Positions 1 through 7,567 are shown, counted from the stretch's first letter. The stretch: 64,000 bases of DNA from Flavobacterium sp. DG2-3 (GCF_030730925.1 NZ_JAVAMB010000001.1:248001-312000), one strand, 5' to 3'. Notes: generated by a model from the sequence alone, not told the origin. A program made the numbers and translations.

Positions 1-142
1 TCATAACCGTATGTGCCGCCTGCTGTCCTCCCGAAAAGCGAATAACTATAGATTCAGTGTTTTGCTTTGCCAGAAAATCTGTTGTTATGCCTTTTCCTTC
101 ATCACCAAATCCTAAACCTATAACTATTTGTGCTGTTTTCAT
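1..142 (-). CDS. Adenylosuccinate synthetase-like protein, 5' part only
   Basis: The reverse strand opens with ATG at 142 and reads MKTAQIVIGLGFGDEGKG, then a segment ending SGGQQAAHTVM at the window edge. The GDEGKG loop and the following (N/Q)xAxHTV segment are the GTP/IMP-binding start of the PurA family; canonical PurA has GGxNAGHT where this protein has GGQQAAHT. PurA joins IMP and aspartate using GTP. The altered residues and the position beside a PARG-like protein and a PRPP synthetase suggest a specialised paralog rather than the housekeeping enzyme. The catalytic Asp of GDEGKG is kept, unlike what I recall for phage PurZ. Only about 47 residues are visible, so the function is tentative. 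Confidence 0.7.
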   Translation of the reverse strand, partial: MKTAQIVIGLGFGDEGKGITTDFLAKQNTESIVIRFSGGQQAAHTVM

Positions 143-211
143 TTTGTTGTTTTTTTATGCCGCAAAGGCACGAAGGCGCAAAGTATTTTTTAAGTTTTTA
201 TTTTAATAATC

Positions 212-296
212 TTTGCGACTTCGCGTCTTTGCGAGCAAATTTTCTTTCGCTAAAAAAACTTTATTTGTTAATCTCGCAAAGACACAGAGTCGCAAA
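212..296. repeat. Palindromic intergenic repeat (TTTGCGACTT type)
   Basis: Two 24-nt arms at 212-235 and 273-296 form an imperfect inverted repeat (TTTGCGACTTCGCG against a copy reading TTTGCGACTCTGTG on the other strand, both ending TCTTTGCGAG). A further degenerate piece (CGCAAAGGCACGAAGGCGCAAAG-like) lies at about 161-183. A related element is at 13385-13430. It sits just downstream of the VWA gene and could act as a 3' hairpin. Confidence 0.75.
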
Positions 297-300
297 ATTT

Positions 301-1170
301 TTAAAGCATTTCGATATTATCTAAACTACTGTCCGTTGAATCAGAAACTGGCATAGTTCCTAATCCAGAATTTTTATGTTTATCGCAGATAATTTTTTTA
401 ATTACGTTCGGAATTTCTCTGTGATCTTCAATTGATAAACAATTCTGACCTAACAATTCCTTCCATTCCACATCGGCATTAATAGCTTGTCCTGAGTGCA
501 AAACGCTAATGTGATATACATCGTAACGTTTTTGCGCTTCTGCTAATAATTCAAGATGCGTATACGTCTGTTGTCCCTGACCCATAATTTCTTTGATCGC
601 AGAAGCTGGAAGCGTTTTCAATCCTGGTTCGTCACCAACAGTAAACAGCAATCCTTTTTGACCTCTTTTTTCGAATGCATCTGTTTTGGTATGGAAAGCA
701 GCGAAATACCATGCTAAAAGATAACTTTCGCCAGCATTTCCTCCGCCTCCACCTTCGATGTAGGTTCTCGTTAACCACATATCCAATTCTTCGTCGCCAG
801 ACTCAAACTGTCCAACTTGAAGCGGAAATCTGTCGCATTCGTGGTCTCCGATTCCTAAGAATAAAAGTGCTGGATCTGGAACACCACCTTGGATGATTCC
901 TCCCATTAATTTTGGCAATCCGTCTTTGATCAGTTCGTGCGGAATATGTCCCATACTTCCTGTAACGTCCAAACCTAAAATGATTGGAACTGTATTTGGA
1001 TGAACATCAGAATCTCTGGCTTCTCTAAAAAGCACTCCGTTTGGATTCATCGATTCGTGAGCCATGTGTAACGCATTCTGTGTAAAAATTTCAGCAGCTG
1101 ATTTACTAGCATAACCTACTTTTTTTGCTCTGCTTTCGCGAGCACTGAAATCATATCTTGTACCTCCCAT
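301..1170 (-). CDS. VWA-domain protein of the NAD/ADP-ribose-like cluster
   Basis: 289 residues, no signal peptide, so cytoplasmic. The segment PIILGLDVTGSMG carries a metal-ion-dependent adhesion (MIDAS) motif D68-x-T70-x-S72, which identifies a von Willebrand factor A fold; a glycine-rich loop (IEGGGGGNAGES) follows around residue 137. The C-terminal 25 residues look disordered (SDSTDSSLDN). VWA domains bind partner proteins through a divalent cation; no enzyme activity is visible. It follows the 111-residue gene by 2 nt, so the two are surely co-transcribed and may form a complex. The partner or substrate is unknown. Confidence 0.8.
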   Translation of the reverse strand: MGGTRYDFSARESRAKKVGYASKSAAEIFTQNALHMAHESMNPNGVLFREARDSDVHPNTVPIILGLDVTGSMGHIPHELIKDGLPKLMGGIIQGGVPDPALLFLGIGDHECDRFPLQVGQFESGDEELDMWLTRTYIEGGGGGNAGESYLLAWYFAAFHTKTDAFEKRGQKGLLFTVGDEPGLKTLPASAIKEIMGQGQQTYTHLELLAEAQKRYDVYHISVLHSGQAINADVEWKELLGQNCLSIEDHREIPNVIKKIICDKHKNSGLGTMPVSDSTDSSLDNIEML

Positions 1171-1172
1171 AA

Positions 1173-1508
1173 CTAATATTTTTTACCAAATAAATATTCA
1201 AATCTCTTTTTTGTTACTTCAAACTGAATGTTTAAATTTCTGATCGTCAGCGAAAGTTCCATGTCTTTTTGAACAAAGGATTCCGGCTGAAAATCGGCAA
1301 AGGTCAAACTGTTTTTATCCAACGGACTAATATCTATCAATCCTTCTTGTTCTCTTTCGAGTCTTTTGATTTTTAATTCGATATCTTCGACTCTTCTTCT
1401 GTAAATTAATTCAGAATCTTCGCCAATAACTTTGGCTCTGTCTTCTCTAATCTGATCATTGTTTCTTTTCAAAGATTCAATAAATCTTGGTTTTAAATCG
1501 TCGCTCAT
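1173..1508 (-). CDS. Small charged coiled-coil protein
   Basis: 111 residues, rich in Lys, Glu and Arg, with heptad-like helical stretches (for example VEDIELKIKRLEREQEG around residues 40-57), consistent with a coiled coil. There is no signal peptide or membrane segment, and I do not recognise the family. Its stop lies 2 nt before the VWA gene start, which argues for translational coupling and an adaptor role for the VWA protein. The 133-nt gap upstream holds repeat sequence, so it may have its own promoter or be read through from the PARG-like gene. Confidence 0.7.
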   Translation of the reverse strand: MSDDLKPRFIESLKRNNDQIREDRAKVIGEDSELIYRRRVEDIELKIKRLEREQEGLIDISPLDKNSLTFADFQPESFVQKDMELSLTIRNLNIQFEVTKKRFEYLFGKKY

Positions 1509-1530
1509 AACTTTTGGTTGTTTAAATTTT

Positions 1531-1641
1531 GTTTCAAGTTTCAGGTTTCAAGTTGTGTACTTGACTTGGAAATTGGTTTTAAACTTGAAACGGTTAATAG
1601 ATTTGTTTTTTTAGAATCGGCATTTAACTTGAAACTTTAAA
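1531..1641. repeat. Intergenic repeat of TTTCAAGTTT units
   Basis: Copies of GTTTCAAGTTTCAGGTTTCA at 1531-1550 are followed by inverted copies (AAACTTGAAAC at 1581-1591 and AACTTGAAACTTTAAA at 1626-1641). They fill the gap between the 111-residue gene and the PARG-like gene and can pair into a hairpin. Confidence 0.6.
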
Positions 1642-2460
1642 TTAATTAAACACTTTTTGAAACTGTTTAAAGTTTTCTTTCTTTTCAGAACTATCAAATA
1701 CTGCAAAAACGATCTTTTTAAAAGCACCTGCATATTTTTCTGCAATGATTTCTTTGAACATCTCCGCTACATCTTTGGTCTCATTTCTAAAAACCCCGCA
1801 TCCCCAAGCTCCCAAAATCAAGGTATCTATATTTTGTTTTGCAGCAATTGCCAATACTTTATCCATTCTACTTTTGAAAACCTCTCCTATTGCTGCAATT
1901 TCTTCTTTTCTGTTATGCTGCAACATTGCACCTTTGTTTGGTGCTGGTGCAGTAATCATGTCTACAACAAATGGTTTTTCAAAATAACTTCCGTTATCAT
2001 CATTCCAAAACAAAACATTTGGACTGTAAATCATGTAATCTGAATATAAAAACGAAGATTGATTTCTATTAAAGTCATACATTGTCTTGTCTTTAATCTG
2101 CGTTTCATAAAGATTAGATGATCTTGCCAGACTTTCTTCCTGAGCCGAAGCACCGCCAAGAAATCCTCCTCCTGGATTTTTCGCTGAAGCGAAATTTAAA
2201 ACTCCGATTTTACCATTTTCTTCTTCAACAATCGCTTCAATAGTTGAACAGTTTTTGGTTACAATTTCTGTTTCAAACGTATTTTCAATCGGTATTTTTA
2301 AGATTGCATTCCAATCGTTTGGTGCAATAGTGAACGTATTTTTTTTAGATTCTTCGAGCTCTCGCTCTATGACTATCTTTTTTTCTTTGTATTCATAAAA
2401 ACCATTTTTAATGATTTCTAAGGTTTTATTTGCTATTTCTACTCTATAATTTTTATTCAT
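1642..2460 (-). CDS. PARG-like macrodomain protein (TIGR02452/DUF2263 type)
   Basis: 272 residues, cytoplasmic. The core NFASAKNPGGG (89-99) leads into GGG-x7-QEE (GGG 97-99, Q107-E108-E109), which is the catalytic signature of bacterial-type poly(ADP-ribose) glycohydrolases, followed by LARSSNLYET. A second macrodomain signature, LILGAWGCGVFRN, lies near residue 215. This supports hydrolysis of ADP-ribose linkages or binding of ADP-ribose. The start codon overlaps the stop of the PRPP synthetase gene (ATGA arrangement at 2457-2460), so the two are translationally coupled. Whether the substrate is ADP-ribosylated protein, nucleic acid or a metabolite cannot be told from sequence. Confidence 0.85.
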   Translation of the reverse strand: MNKNYRVEIANKTLEIIKNGFYEYKEKKIVIERELEESKKNTFTIAPNDWNAILKIPIENTFETEIVTKNCSTIEAIVEEENGKIGVLNFASAKNPGGGFLGGASAQEESLARSSNLYETQIKDKTMYDFNRNQSSFLYSDYMIYSPNVLFWNDDNGSYFEKPFVVDMITAPAPNKGAMLQHNRKEEIAAIGEVFKSRMDKVLAIAAKQNIDTLILGAWGCGVFRNETKDVAEMFKEIIAEKYAGAFKKIVFAVFDSSEKKENFKQFQKVFN

Positions 2461-3284
2461 AATTCTAATTTTACAACCCCGACGTTTTCTCCCTCAAAAT
2501 CTTTAAAAGAATTCGTTGTGAAAATTCCGTCGAAGCAGTTTAAAACTTCAAAACCTTTATTGAAGATTCCGTGGCTTACTGCTAAGTATAATTTTCCAGC
2601 GTTTTTCTTTTTTAGTTCTTCGGCTAATCCTACGAAAGTTCCACCTCCGTCGCAAATATCATCAACAATTAAACAATCCATTCCTTCTAAATCGTCATTG
2701 TAAACTTTAAAGCCAGATAATTTTCCTGTTTTTACATCACGACTTTTGCTGCATTCTACCACTTCAACTCCACCTAAAAATTCAGAAACTTTGTAGATTT
2801 TTTTCAAAGCGCCTCCGTCTGGAGAAATCAATTTTACATTTTCTCCTATTCTATTTAAAACTTCTTTAATAAAAGTGTAGTTCGGAATTACGGTACTGTT
2901 ATTTAAAAGCGCTGGTGTCACTTCAGAATGCGCATCAAAAACAAAAACTTTATTTAACTGCATCGCATTGATGATATCTGCATATACTTTTACAGACAAC
3001 GGTTCGCCTGGAATCATAACACGATCTTGTCTTGCTGCTGGAAAATACGGAATAAAAAGATCGATGATCTTCACATCCATTCTTCTTAATGCATCAACAG
3101 TAACACACAATAATCCTAAATCGTTGAATGAATTTAATCGATGTGTAATAGTTACTTTTCGATTTGGATCAAAATCTGGAGCAATTTTGATGTGCGGTTC
3201 TCCTCCAGAAAAAGTAAAACTTTGAAATTTGATTTGTTCCTGATTTTGAAAAGGAGCGAATTTTGGGTCGAGGTTTAGTATCAT
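2457..3284 (-). CDS. Divergent ribose-phosphate pyrophosphokinase (PRPP synthetase)
   Basis: With the start I chose the protein has 275 residues, shorter than the usual ~310 of housekeeping Prs. It keeps the catalytic loop (PYFPAARQDRV, about residues 79-89), the FDAHS segment corresponding to DLHA, and the PRPP loop CLIVDDICDGGGTF (about 204-217). It would make PRPP from ribose 5-phosphate and ATP, a substrate for NAD and nucleotide salvage. An upstream in-frame TTG at 3314 gives 285 residues, but that TTG lies inside the -7 promoter element, so ATG at 3284 is preferred. It is the first gene after a consensus promoter with two palindromic operators, and overlaps the PARG-like gene by 4 nt. 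Confidence 0.85.
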   Translation of the reverse strand: MILNLDPKFAPFQNQEQIKFQSFTFSGGEPHIKIAPDFDPNRKVTITHRLNSFNDLGLLCVTVDALRRMDVKIIDLFIPYFPAARQDRVMIPGEPLSVKVYADIINAMQLNKVFVFDAHSEVTPALLNNSTVIPNYTFIKEVLNRIGENVKLISPDGGALKKIYKVSEFLGGVEVVECSKSRDVKTGKLSGFKVYNDDLEGMDCLIVDDICDGGGTFVGLAEELKKKNAGKLYLAVSHGIFNKGFEVLNCFDGIFTTNSFKDFEGENVGVVKLEL

Positions 3285-3294
3285 AGTTTTATAG

Positions 3295-3315
3295 TTTGCG
3301 TTAATTATACGCAAA
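3295..3315. promoter_or_regulatory. Candidate NrtR-type operator 1
   Basis: A 21-bp palindrome TTTGCGT-N7-ACGCAAA with perfect 7-bp arms. It overlaps the -7 element and the likely transcription start of the PRPP synthetase promoter, the classic position for a repressor. The same pattern recurs at 3347-3367, centred 52 bp away, about five helical turns. The adjacent NUDIX-winged-helix gene is the natural candidate regulator. Confidence 0.65.
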
Positions 3316-3341
3316 TGTAGAATTTAATTTTAAATAAACAA
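3312..3341 (-). promoter_or_regulatory. Promoter of the PRPP synthetase/PARG-like operon
   Basis: On the reverse strand TTG (plus 3339-3341) is followed after exactly 19 nt by TACATTTG (plus 3312-3319), a full match to the Bacteroidota sigma-A consensus TTG-N19-TAnnTTTG. Transcription would begin near 3305, leaving a leader of about 20 nt before ATG at 3284. Confidence 0.75.
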
Positions 3342-3346
3342 TTTAT

Positions 3347-3367
3347 TTTGTGTAAAAATTACGCAAA
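3347..3367. promoter_or_regulatory. Candidate NrtR-type operator 2
   Basis: A 21-bp imperfect palindrome TTTGTGT-N7-ACGCAAA, matching operator 1 in length, spacing and sequence with one arm mismatch. It lies just upstream of the -33 element and overlaps the last codons of the NUDIX regulator gene. Confidence 0.6.
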
Positions 3368-4051
3368 CTTTATTTCGAAGTGAATACCTTCTTTAATTAA
3401 CTCTTTATATTTCAGCTTATTAAATCGAAATAATTTTGCTGGACGGCCTGTTTTTATTGGAGAATAATTTTCTGTTTCTTCCACGATTCCGAAACTGAGG
3501 ATTTTTTTTCGGAAGTTTCTACGCTCGATTTCTTTTTCTAAAATGGTGCAATATAGATTTTCGAGTTCTGAAAAAAGGAACTCTTTTGGAAGTAAATCGA
3601 AACCAATTGGCTCGTAACTTAATTTTGCTTTCAATCTTTCAATCGCTTTTTTAAGGATTAAATTATGATCAAAAGCCAGTTTCGGAATTTCATTTATTTG
3701 AAACCATTGCACTTTATCAACATCTGAATCTGCTTTTATTTCAAGTTTCGAAGGATCAACCAATGCAAAATAAGCCACAGAAATCACACGGTTTCTTGGA
3801 TCTCGTGTTATATCATCGCCAAACGTAAACAATTGTTCGAAATAGTTTACTTCGACATTGGTTTCTTCTTTGAGTTCCCGTTTTACAGCATCGTTCAGTG
3901 ATTCATCATTCTTTACTAATCCGCCTGGCAATGCCCAATACGATTCTGCCGAACCAAATTTCTGCTGAATTAAAAGCACATACAATTGACCGTTTTGATA
4001 CCCAAAAACAATGGCATCAACTGCAACTCTAATATTTTGTAGATTTTCCAT
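3359..4051 (-). CDS. NUDIX-winged-helix regulator, NrtR family
   Basis: 230 residues from ATG 4051 (a TTG two codons upstream is also in frame). The N-terminal NUDIX domain has an essentially intact box, GGLVKNDESLNDAVKRELKEE (about residues 43-63), so hydrolase activity on an ADP-ribose-like compound is possible. The C-terminal ~75 residues (from EPIGFDLLPKEFLFSELENLY to the end) are the winged-helix part typical of NrtR/AraR-type regulators, with RRNFRKKI as probable recognition segment. NrtR represses NAD-biosynthesis genes and responds to ADP-ribose. Its position next to a PRPP synthetase and a PARG-like gene, with two operators, fits that role. Two paralogs with degraded boxes are at 40025-41479. 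Confidence 0.85.
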   Translation of the reverse strand: MENLQNIRVAVDAIVFGYQNGQLYVLLIQQKFGSAESYWALPGGLVKNDESLNDAVKRELKEETNVEVNYFEQLFTFGDDITRDPRNRVISVAYFALVDPSKLEIKADSDVDKVQWFQINEIPKLAFDHNLILKKAIERLKAKLSYEPIGFDLLPKEFLFSELENLYCTILEKEIERRNFRKKILSFGIVEETENYSPIKTGRPAKLFRFNKLKYKELIKEGIHFEIKFA

Positions 4052-4062
4052 AATCAAAAAGG

Positions 4063-4140
4063 TTTGCCACGAATTTCACTAATTTTTTCTTTAGAATATC
4101 TAAAAATCAATTCGTGCGAATTTGTGTAATTAGTGGCTAA
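4063..4140. repeat. Palindromic repeat (GCCACGAATTT type)
   Basis: TTTGCCACGAATTTCACTAA at 4063-4082 pairs with an inverted copy at about 4108-4140 ending TTAGTGGCTAA. Related elements occur at 28275-28315 and 28458-28505, and a sister family beginning ACCACAAATTG occurs in three PUL gaps. Confidence 0.65.
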
Positions 4141-4144
4141 AAAA

Positions 4145-5050
4145 CTATAATCGATTTCCAAAAAACAGTTTAAGTTCTTTTTCTATTGAATCGAATATTG
4201 ATTTCACATTATTATTTTTTGGCGCCAACAAATACACAAATTCCTCTGGAACATGAAAGCTGTTCCAAACTAACTGGAGCTTATTTTCTTTAATATAATT
4301 TCGTGCATTACAATTCCATGTTACTGCAACGCCTTCATTTTTAGCTAAAAGCCTAAGCATTTCAGATTCTGAAGGAATAATATAATTAGGCACCATTGAA
4401 GGTCTCTTTTTATTAAATGCATGCAGCCAGAATAATTTTATGTGCGGAATTCTTGCGTCATGACTGTACCATTTTTGCTCGTTGAGCCATTGTTCAATTC
4501 CAGTATAATTATCTGCTTTTAAGCGATTGCGGAATTCTGTAATGTCTAAACTTGATGGAGCAACCATAATAAGTTTAATCTTTCCCACTATTTCATAAGT
4601 CGTATCAAAAGTATCAAACCTTTTAGTCGTTATGGCAAAATCCAATTTTTTAGAATCCACCAAGGCAAAAAGTTCATCGTTTTCTGCAAAAGTAAAATCG
4701 ATCATATCAAATTTCGAAATCAGCAGATTTCCAACGCAATCGAAAAGATGTTTTGAAATTCCAACCGAAATTAATCGGTTCGCATCTTCTGCTTTTGCAC
4801 GAAAACCAGTTTCAACACTTTCAAGACGATCGAGTGCATCTATTATCAAATTATTCAGTAACTTAGCGTACTCCGTTGGTTCAACGCCTTTTGATTTCCG
4901 ATTAAATAATTTATTACCAACGTGCGCTTCAAGCATTGAAATCTGCTGACTAACCGCAGGCTGACTCATAAATAATTCCTTCGCCGCCACTGAAAAATTA
5001 CCGTTTTTGTAAACTGCTTTAAAAGTTCTGTACCATTCTAGATTTACCAT
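4145..5050 (-). CDS. LysR-family transcriptional regulator
   Basis: 301 residues, usual LysR length. The N-terminal winged helix-turn-helix spans about residues 1-62 (MVNLEWYRTFKAVYKNGNFS, then AAKELFMSQPAVSQQISMLE), followed by a linker helix and an effector-binding domain from about residue 90. It is divergent from the DJ-1/PfpI gene with 86 nt between starts, the arrangement expected for a LysR regulator and its target. A perfect 16-bp palindrome directly upstream of its ATG is a plausible autoregulatory site. The effector is unknown. Confidence 0.9.
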   Translation of the reverse strand: MVNLEWYRTFKAVYKNGNFSVAAKELFMSQPAVSQQISMLEAHVGNKLFNRKSKGVEPTEYAKLLNNLIIDALDRLESVETGFRAKAEDANRLISVGISKHLFDCVGNLLISKFDMIDFTFAENDELFALVDSKKLDFAITTKRFDTFDTTYEIVGKIKLIMVAPSSLDITEFRNRLKADNYTGIEQWLNEQKWYSHDARIPHIKLFWLHAFNKKRPSMVPNYIIPSESEMLRLLAKNEGVAVTWNCNARNYIKENKLQLVWNSFHVPEEFVYLLAPKNNNVKSIFDSIEKELKLFFGNRL

Positions 5051-5052
5051 GA

Positions 5053-5068
5053 TATAAATATATTTATA
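5053..5068. promoter_or_regulatory. Perfect 16-bp AT palindrome in a LysR divergent promoter
   Basis: TATAAATATATTTATA is fully self-complementary and contains the T-N11-A spacing of LysR boxes. It starts 3 nt upstream of the LysR gene and sits in the LysR/DJ-1 intergenic region. Such AT palindromes also arise by chance in low-GC DNA. Confidence 0.4.
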
Positions 5069-5111
5069 ACAAACATAGTTTAATTTATTTTTACTGATAT
5101 CACATTAGCCG

Positions 5112-5119
5112 TAAATTTG
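5112..5119 (+). promoter_or_regulatory. -7 promoter element of the DJ-1/PfpI gene
   Basis: TAAATTTG matches TAnnTTTG and ends 17 nt before the ATG at 5137. A TTT about 19 nt upstream is in the -33 position but is not a full TTG. Confidence 0.45.
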
Positions 5120-5136
5120 TTCAAAATTTAATATTC

Positions 5137-5901
5137 ATGAAAAAATTAGCGCTATTCGCAATAACTGCATTTACAGCCGTAAGCATTTCGGCAGAGGCTC
5201 AAAAATCAAAAAAGAAGAGTATGAAAAAAGTATTATTTGTTGTTACCAGCAATGATAAACTGGGCAATACAGGAGAAAAAACAGGATTTTGGTCAGAAGA
5301 ATTTGCTGCACCTTATTACGAATTATTAGATCAAGGAGTCGAAATTACCATTGCTTCTCCGCTTGGAGGACAACCGCCGATTGATCCGAAGAGTGCTGAT
5401 CCAGCATCGGCGACAGAAGACACCAAACGCTTTGACACTGATAAAGTTTTACAGGAAAAATTAAAAAATACTTTAAAGCTATCTTCTGTTGATCAAAAAG
5501 ATTACGATGCTGTTTTTTATCCAGGAGGCCACGGTCCGCTTTGGGATTTGGTTGAAGACAGAAATTCAATCAATTTAATTGAATCTTTTTATACCCATAA
5601 TAAGCCCGTAGCTTTTGTTTGTCACGCACCAGCAGTTTTGAAAAACGTAAAAGTAAACGGTGAATATTTAGTAAAAGGCAAAAAAATAACTGGTTTTACA
5701 AACGATGAAGAAGAAGCAGTTGGTTTAACCAAAGTAGTTCCGTTTTTATTAGAAGATGCTTTAGCTTCAAACGGAGGGGTTTTCTCTAAAGGACCAAACT
5801 GGGCTCCCTACGCTGTTGAAGACGGGCTTTTAATTACAGGCCAAAATCCAGCATCGTCTAAATTGGTAGCTGGAAAATTGCTCGCTAAATTGAATAAATA
5901 A
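5137..5901 (+). CDS. Secreted DJ-1/PfpI family protein (Hsp31-like)
   Basis: 254 residues. A Sec signal peptide (MKKLALFAITAFTAVSISAEAQ) precedes a DJ-1/PfpI fold starting at MKKVLFVVTSND. The nucleophile elbow is AFVCHAP with Cys162-His163, and FWSEEFAAPYY supplies the conserved Glu (about residue 54), giving the Cys-His-Glu arrangement of Hsp31-like glyoxalase/deglycase proteins. PGGHG at 129-133 is the family's oxyanion loop. Export to the periplasm is unusual for the family. An internal Met at residue 29 would give a cytoplasmic form, but the well-placed -7 element supports the longer start. It is probably controlled by the divergent LysR protein. Confidence 0.85.
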   Translation: MKKLALFAITAFTAVSISAEAQKSKKKSMKKVLFVVTSNDKLGNTGEKTGFWSEEFAAPYYELLDQGVEITIASPLGGQPPIDPKSADPASATEDTKRFDTDKVLQEKLKNTLKLSSVDQKDYDAVFYPGGHGPLWDLVEDRNSINLIESFYTHNKPVAFVCHAPAVLKNVKVNGEYLVKGKKITGFTNDEEEAVGLTKVVPFLLEDALASNGGVFSKGPNWAPYAVEDGLLITGQNPASSKLVAGKLLAKLNK

Positions 5902-5904
5902 AAG

Positions 5905-6055
5905 GTACTAAGGTTCTGAGTTGCTAAGCTTCTAAGCTTTCTTCTCGGAACTTTAACCATCTTAGAATCTTAAAAAAATCAAACAACATTGCTACTAAGT
6001 TCAAAGAGAAAAAAACTTAGAACCTCAGAAACTTAGCAGCTTAGAACCTTAAAAA
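5905..6055. repeat. Inverted repeat of CTTAG units
   Basis: AGGTACTAAGGTTCTGAGTT at 5904-5923, continuing with CTAAG units, is the reverse complement, with changes, of CTTAGAACCTCAGAAACTTA (6017-6036) and the units after it. The short motif CTTAG recurs every 8-10 nt. Further one-armed copies lie at 13444-13480 and about 44365-44400. Confidence 0.65.
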
Positions 6056-6058
6056 AAA

Positions 6059-7216
6059 ATGCTCAACTTTGAATTATACAATCCGACAAATTTAGTTTTC
6101 GGAAAAGGACAAATAGAAAAACTTTCGACTTTAGTCCCAAAAAACGCAAAAGTGCTTTTGGCTTATGGTGGCGGAAGTATTTTTAAAAACGGAATTTACG
6201 ATCAGGTGATCGCAAATTTAAAAGGTTTTGAAATTGTTGAATTTGGCGGAATTGAGCCAAATCCGAGATTTGAAACTTTAATGAAAGCTGTTGATGTAAT
6301 TAAAGCAGAAAAAATCGACTTTATTTTGGCCGTTGGTGGTGGATCTGTAATTGATGGTGTGAAATTTATCTCAGCAGCTGTTAACTTTGAAGGAAATCCG
6401 ATTGATATTCTTCAAAAAAGAATCCTGATCAAAGACAATGCAATGCCATTCGGAACTGTTCTGACACTTCCAGCAACAGGAAGCGAAATGAATTCTGGAT
6501 ATGTGGTAACAATCGAAGCAACGCAGGAAAAATTATCTTCTGGCGGAAGCGCTTTGTTTCCAAAATTCTCTATTTGCGACCCGGCAGTAATTGCTTCTTT
6601 ACCAAAAAGACAAATCCAAAATGGTGTTGTAGATGCTTATACACACGTTATGGAACAATATTTAACGTATCCAACTGATGCTTTTCTTCAAGACAGAATC
6701 GCCGAAGGAATTTTACAGACTTTGATTGAAGTTGGTCCAGGCGTTGTAGAAAATCCAACCGATTATACTTTGGCTTCCAACTTTATGTGGAGCTGTACGA
6801 TGGCTCTTAACGGATTAATCCAGAAAGGTGTTCCAAGCGATTGGGCAACACACATGATTGGCCACGAATTAACAGCACTTTACGAAATTGATCACGCAAG
6901 AACTTTAGCGATTATCGGGCCTAGTTTATATCACGTAATGTTCGAAACTAAAAAAGCGAAATTAGCACAATACGGAAGACGAATTTTTAATCTAACAGGT
7001 TCTGACGAAGAAGTTGCAAAAGAAGCGATCAATAAAACCGTAGAATTTTTCCATACAATGGGAATGGACACTAAACTTTCTCAATACACAGAAGACTATT
7101 CAAAAACAGCCGATTTTATCGTAAATCGTTTTGAAGAAAGAGGTTGGAAAGGTTTAGGAGAAAATCAATTGGTAACTTTAGATAAAGTAAGATCTATTGT
7201 CGAGCTTAGCTACTAA
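6059..7216 (+). CDS. Iron-type alcohol dehydrogenase (YqhD/BdhA-like)
   Basis: 385 residues, full length for group III Fe-dependent alcohol dehydrogenases. The Rossmann-like start is MLNFELYNPTNLVFGKG; GGGS motifs (YGGGSIFKNG and AVGGGSVIDG) bind NAD(P); metal ligands fall in VVDAYTHVMEQ and THMIGHELTALYEIDHARTLA. This resembles the NADPH-dependent aldehyde reductase YqhD that detoxifies short aldehydes. It follows the DJ-1 protein, another aldehyde-linked family, on the same strand, but a 157-nt repeat separates them, so co-transcription is uncertain. Confidence 0.9.
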   Translation: MLNFELYNPTNLVFGKGQIEKLSTLVPKNAKVLLAYGGGSIFKNGIYDQVIANLKGFEIVEFGGIEPNPRFETLMKAVDVIKAEKIDFILAVGGGSVIDGVKFISAAVNFEGNPIDILQKRILIKDNAMPFGTVLTLPATGSEMNSGYVVTIEATQEKLSSGGSALFPKFSICDPAVIASLPKRQIQNGVVDAYTHVMEQYLTYPTDAFLQDRIAEGILQTLIEVGPGVVENPTDYTLASNFMWSCTMALNGLIQKGVPSDWATHMIGHELTALYEIDHARTLAIIGPSLYHVMFETKKAKLAQYGRRIFNLTGSDEEVAKEAINKTVEFFHTMGMDTKLSQYTEDYSKTADFIVNRFEERGWKGLGENQLVTLDKVRSIVELSY

Positions 7217-7347
7217 AATATAAATTCCAAATTTTAAAAATTCCAAATTCCAAGATTATCTACATTTTGGAATTTGGGATTTTTTTATTTTGAATAAACT
7301 TGGGATTTCAAATTGGTATTTGGAATTTCAAAATTGGAATTTCAATA

Positions 7348-7383
7348 AAAAAGGCGTTCTTAACAAGTTTAGGAACGCCTTTT
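7348..7383 (+). terminator. Intrinsic terminator after the alcohol dehydrogenase
   Basis: AAAAAGGCGTTC (7348-7359) pairs with GAACGCCTTTT (7373-7383) around a 13-nt loop. The poly-A on the left also makes it a terminator for the opposite strand. Confidence 0.75.
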
Positions 7384-7567
7384 CAAAATACTAAAACAAA
7401 ACTAACTAACTCAATTTTTTTTAAATTCATTAAAATTCTAATTTATAATCTTTTATAACGTGAGCTAAATGGTTTTATTGTTGGCTATTCAAAAAAAATA
7501 TTTTATTCTTAAACTTCTTGAAAGTCATTGCAATTAAAGCCATTTTTCAAAATTTCTTAAAACAGAT

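Noticed and set aside
3285..3314. Longer PRPP synthetase start at TTG 3314
   Set aside because: The TTG lies inside the TACATTTG -7 element of a consensus promoter, so it would not be transcribed as a start codon.
7384..7567. Possible small gene or tRNA in the gap before gpsA
   Set aside because: The stretch is AT-rich with no cloverleaf, no convincing ORF and no conserved motif.
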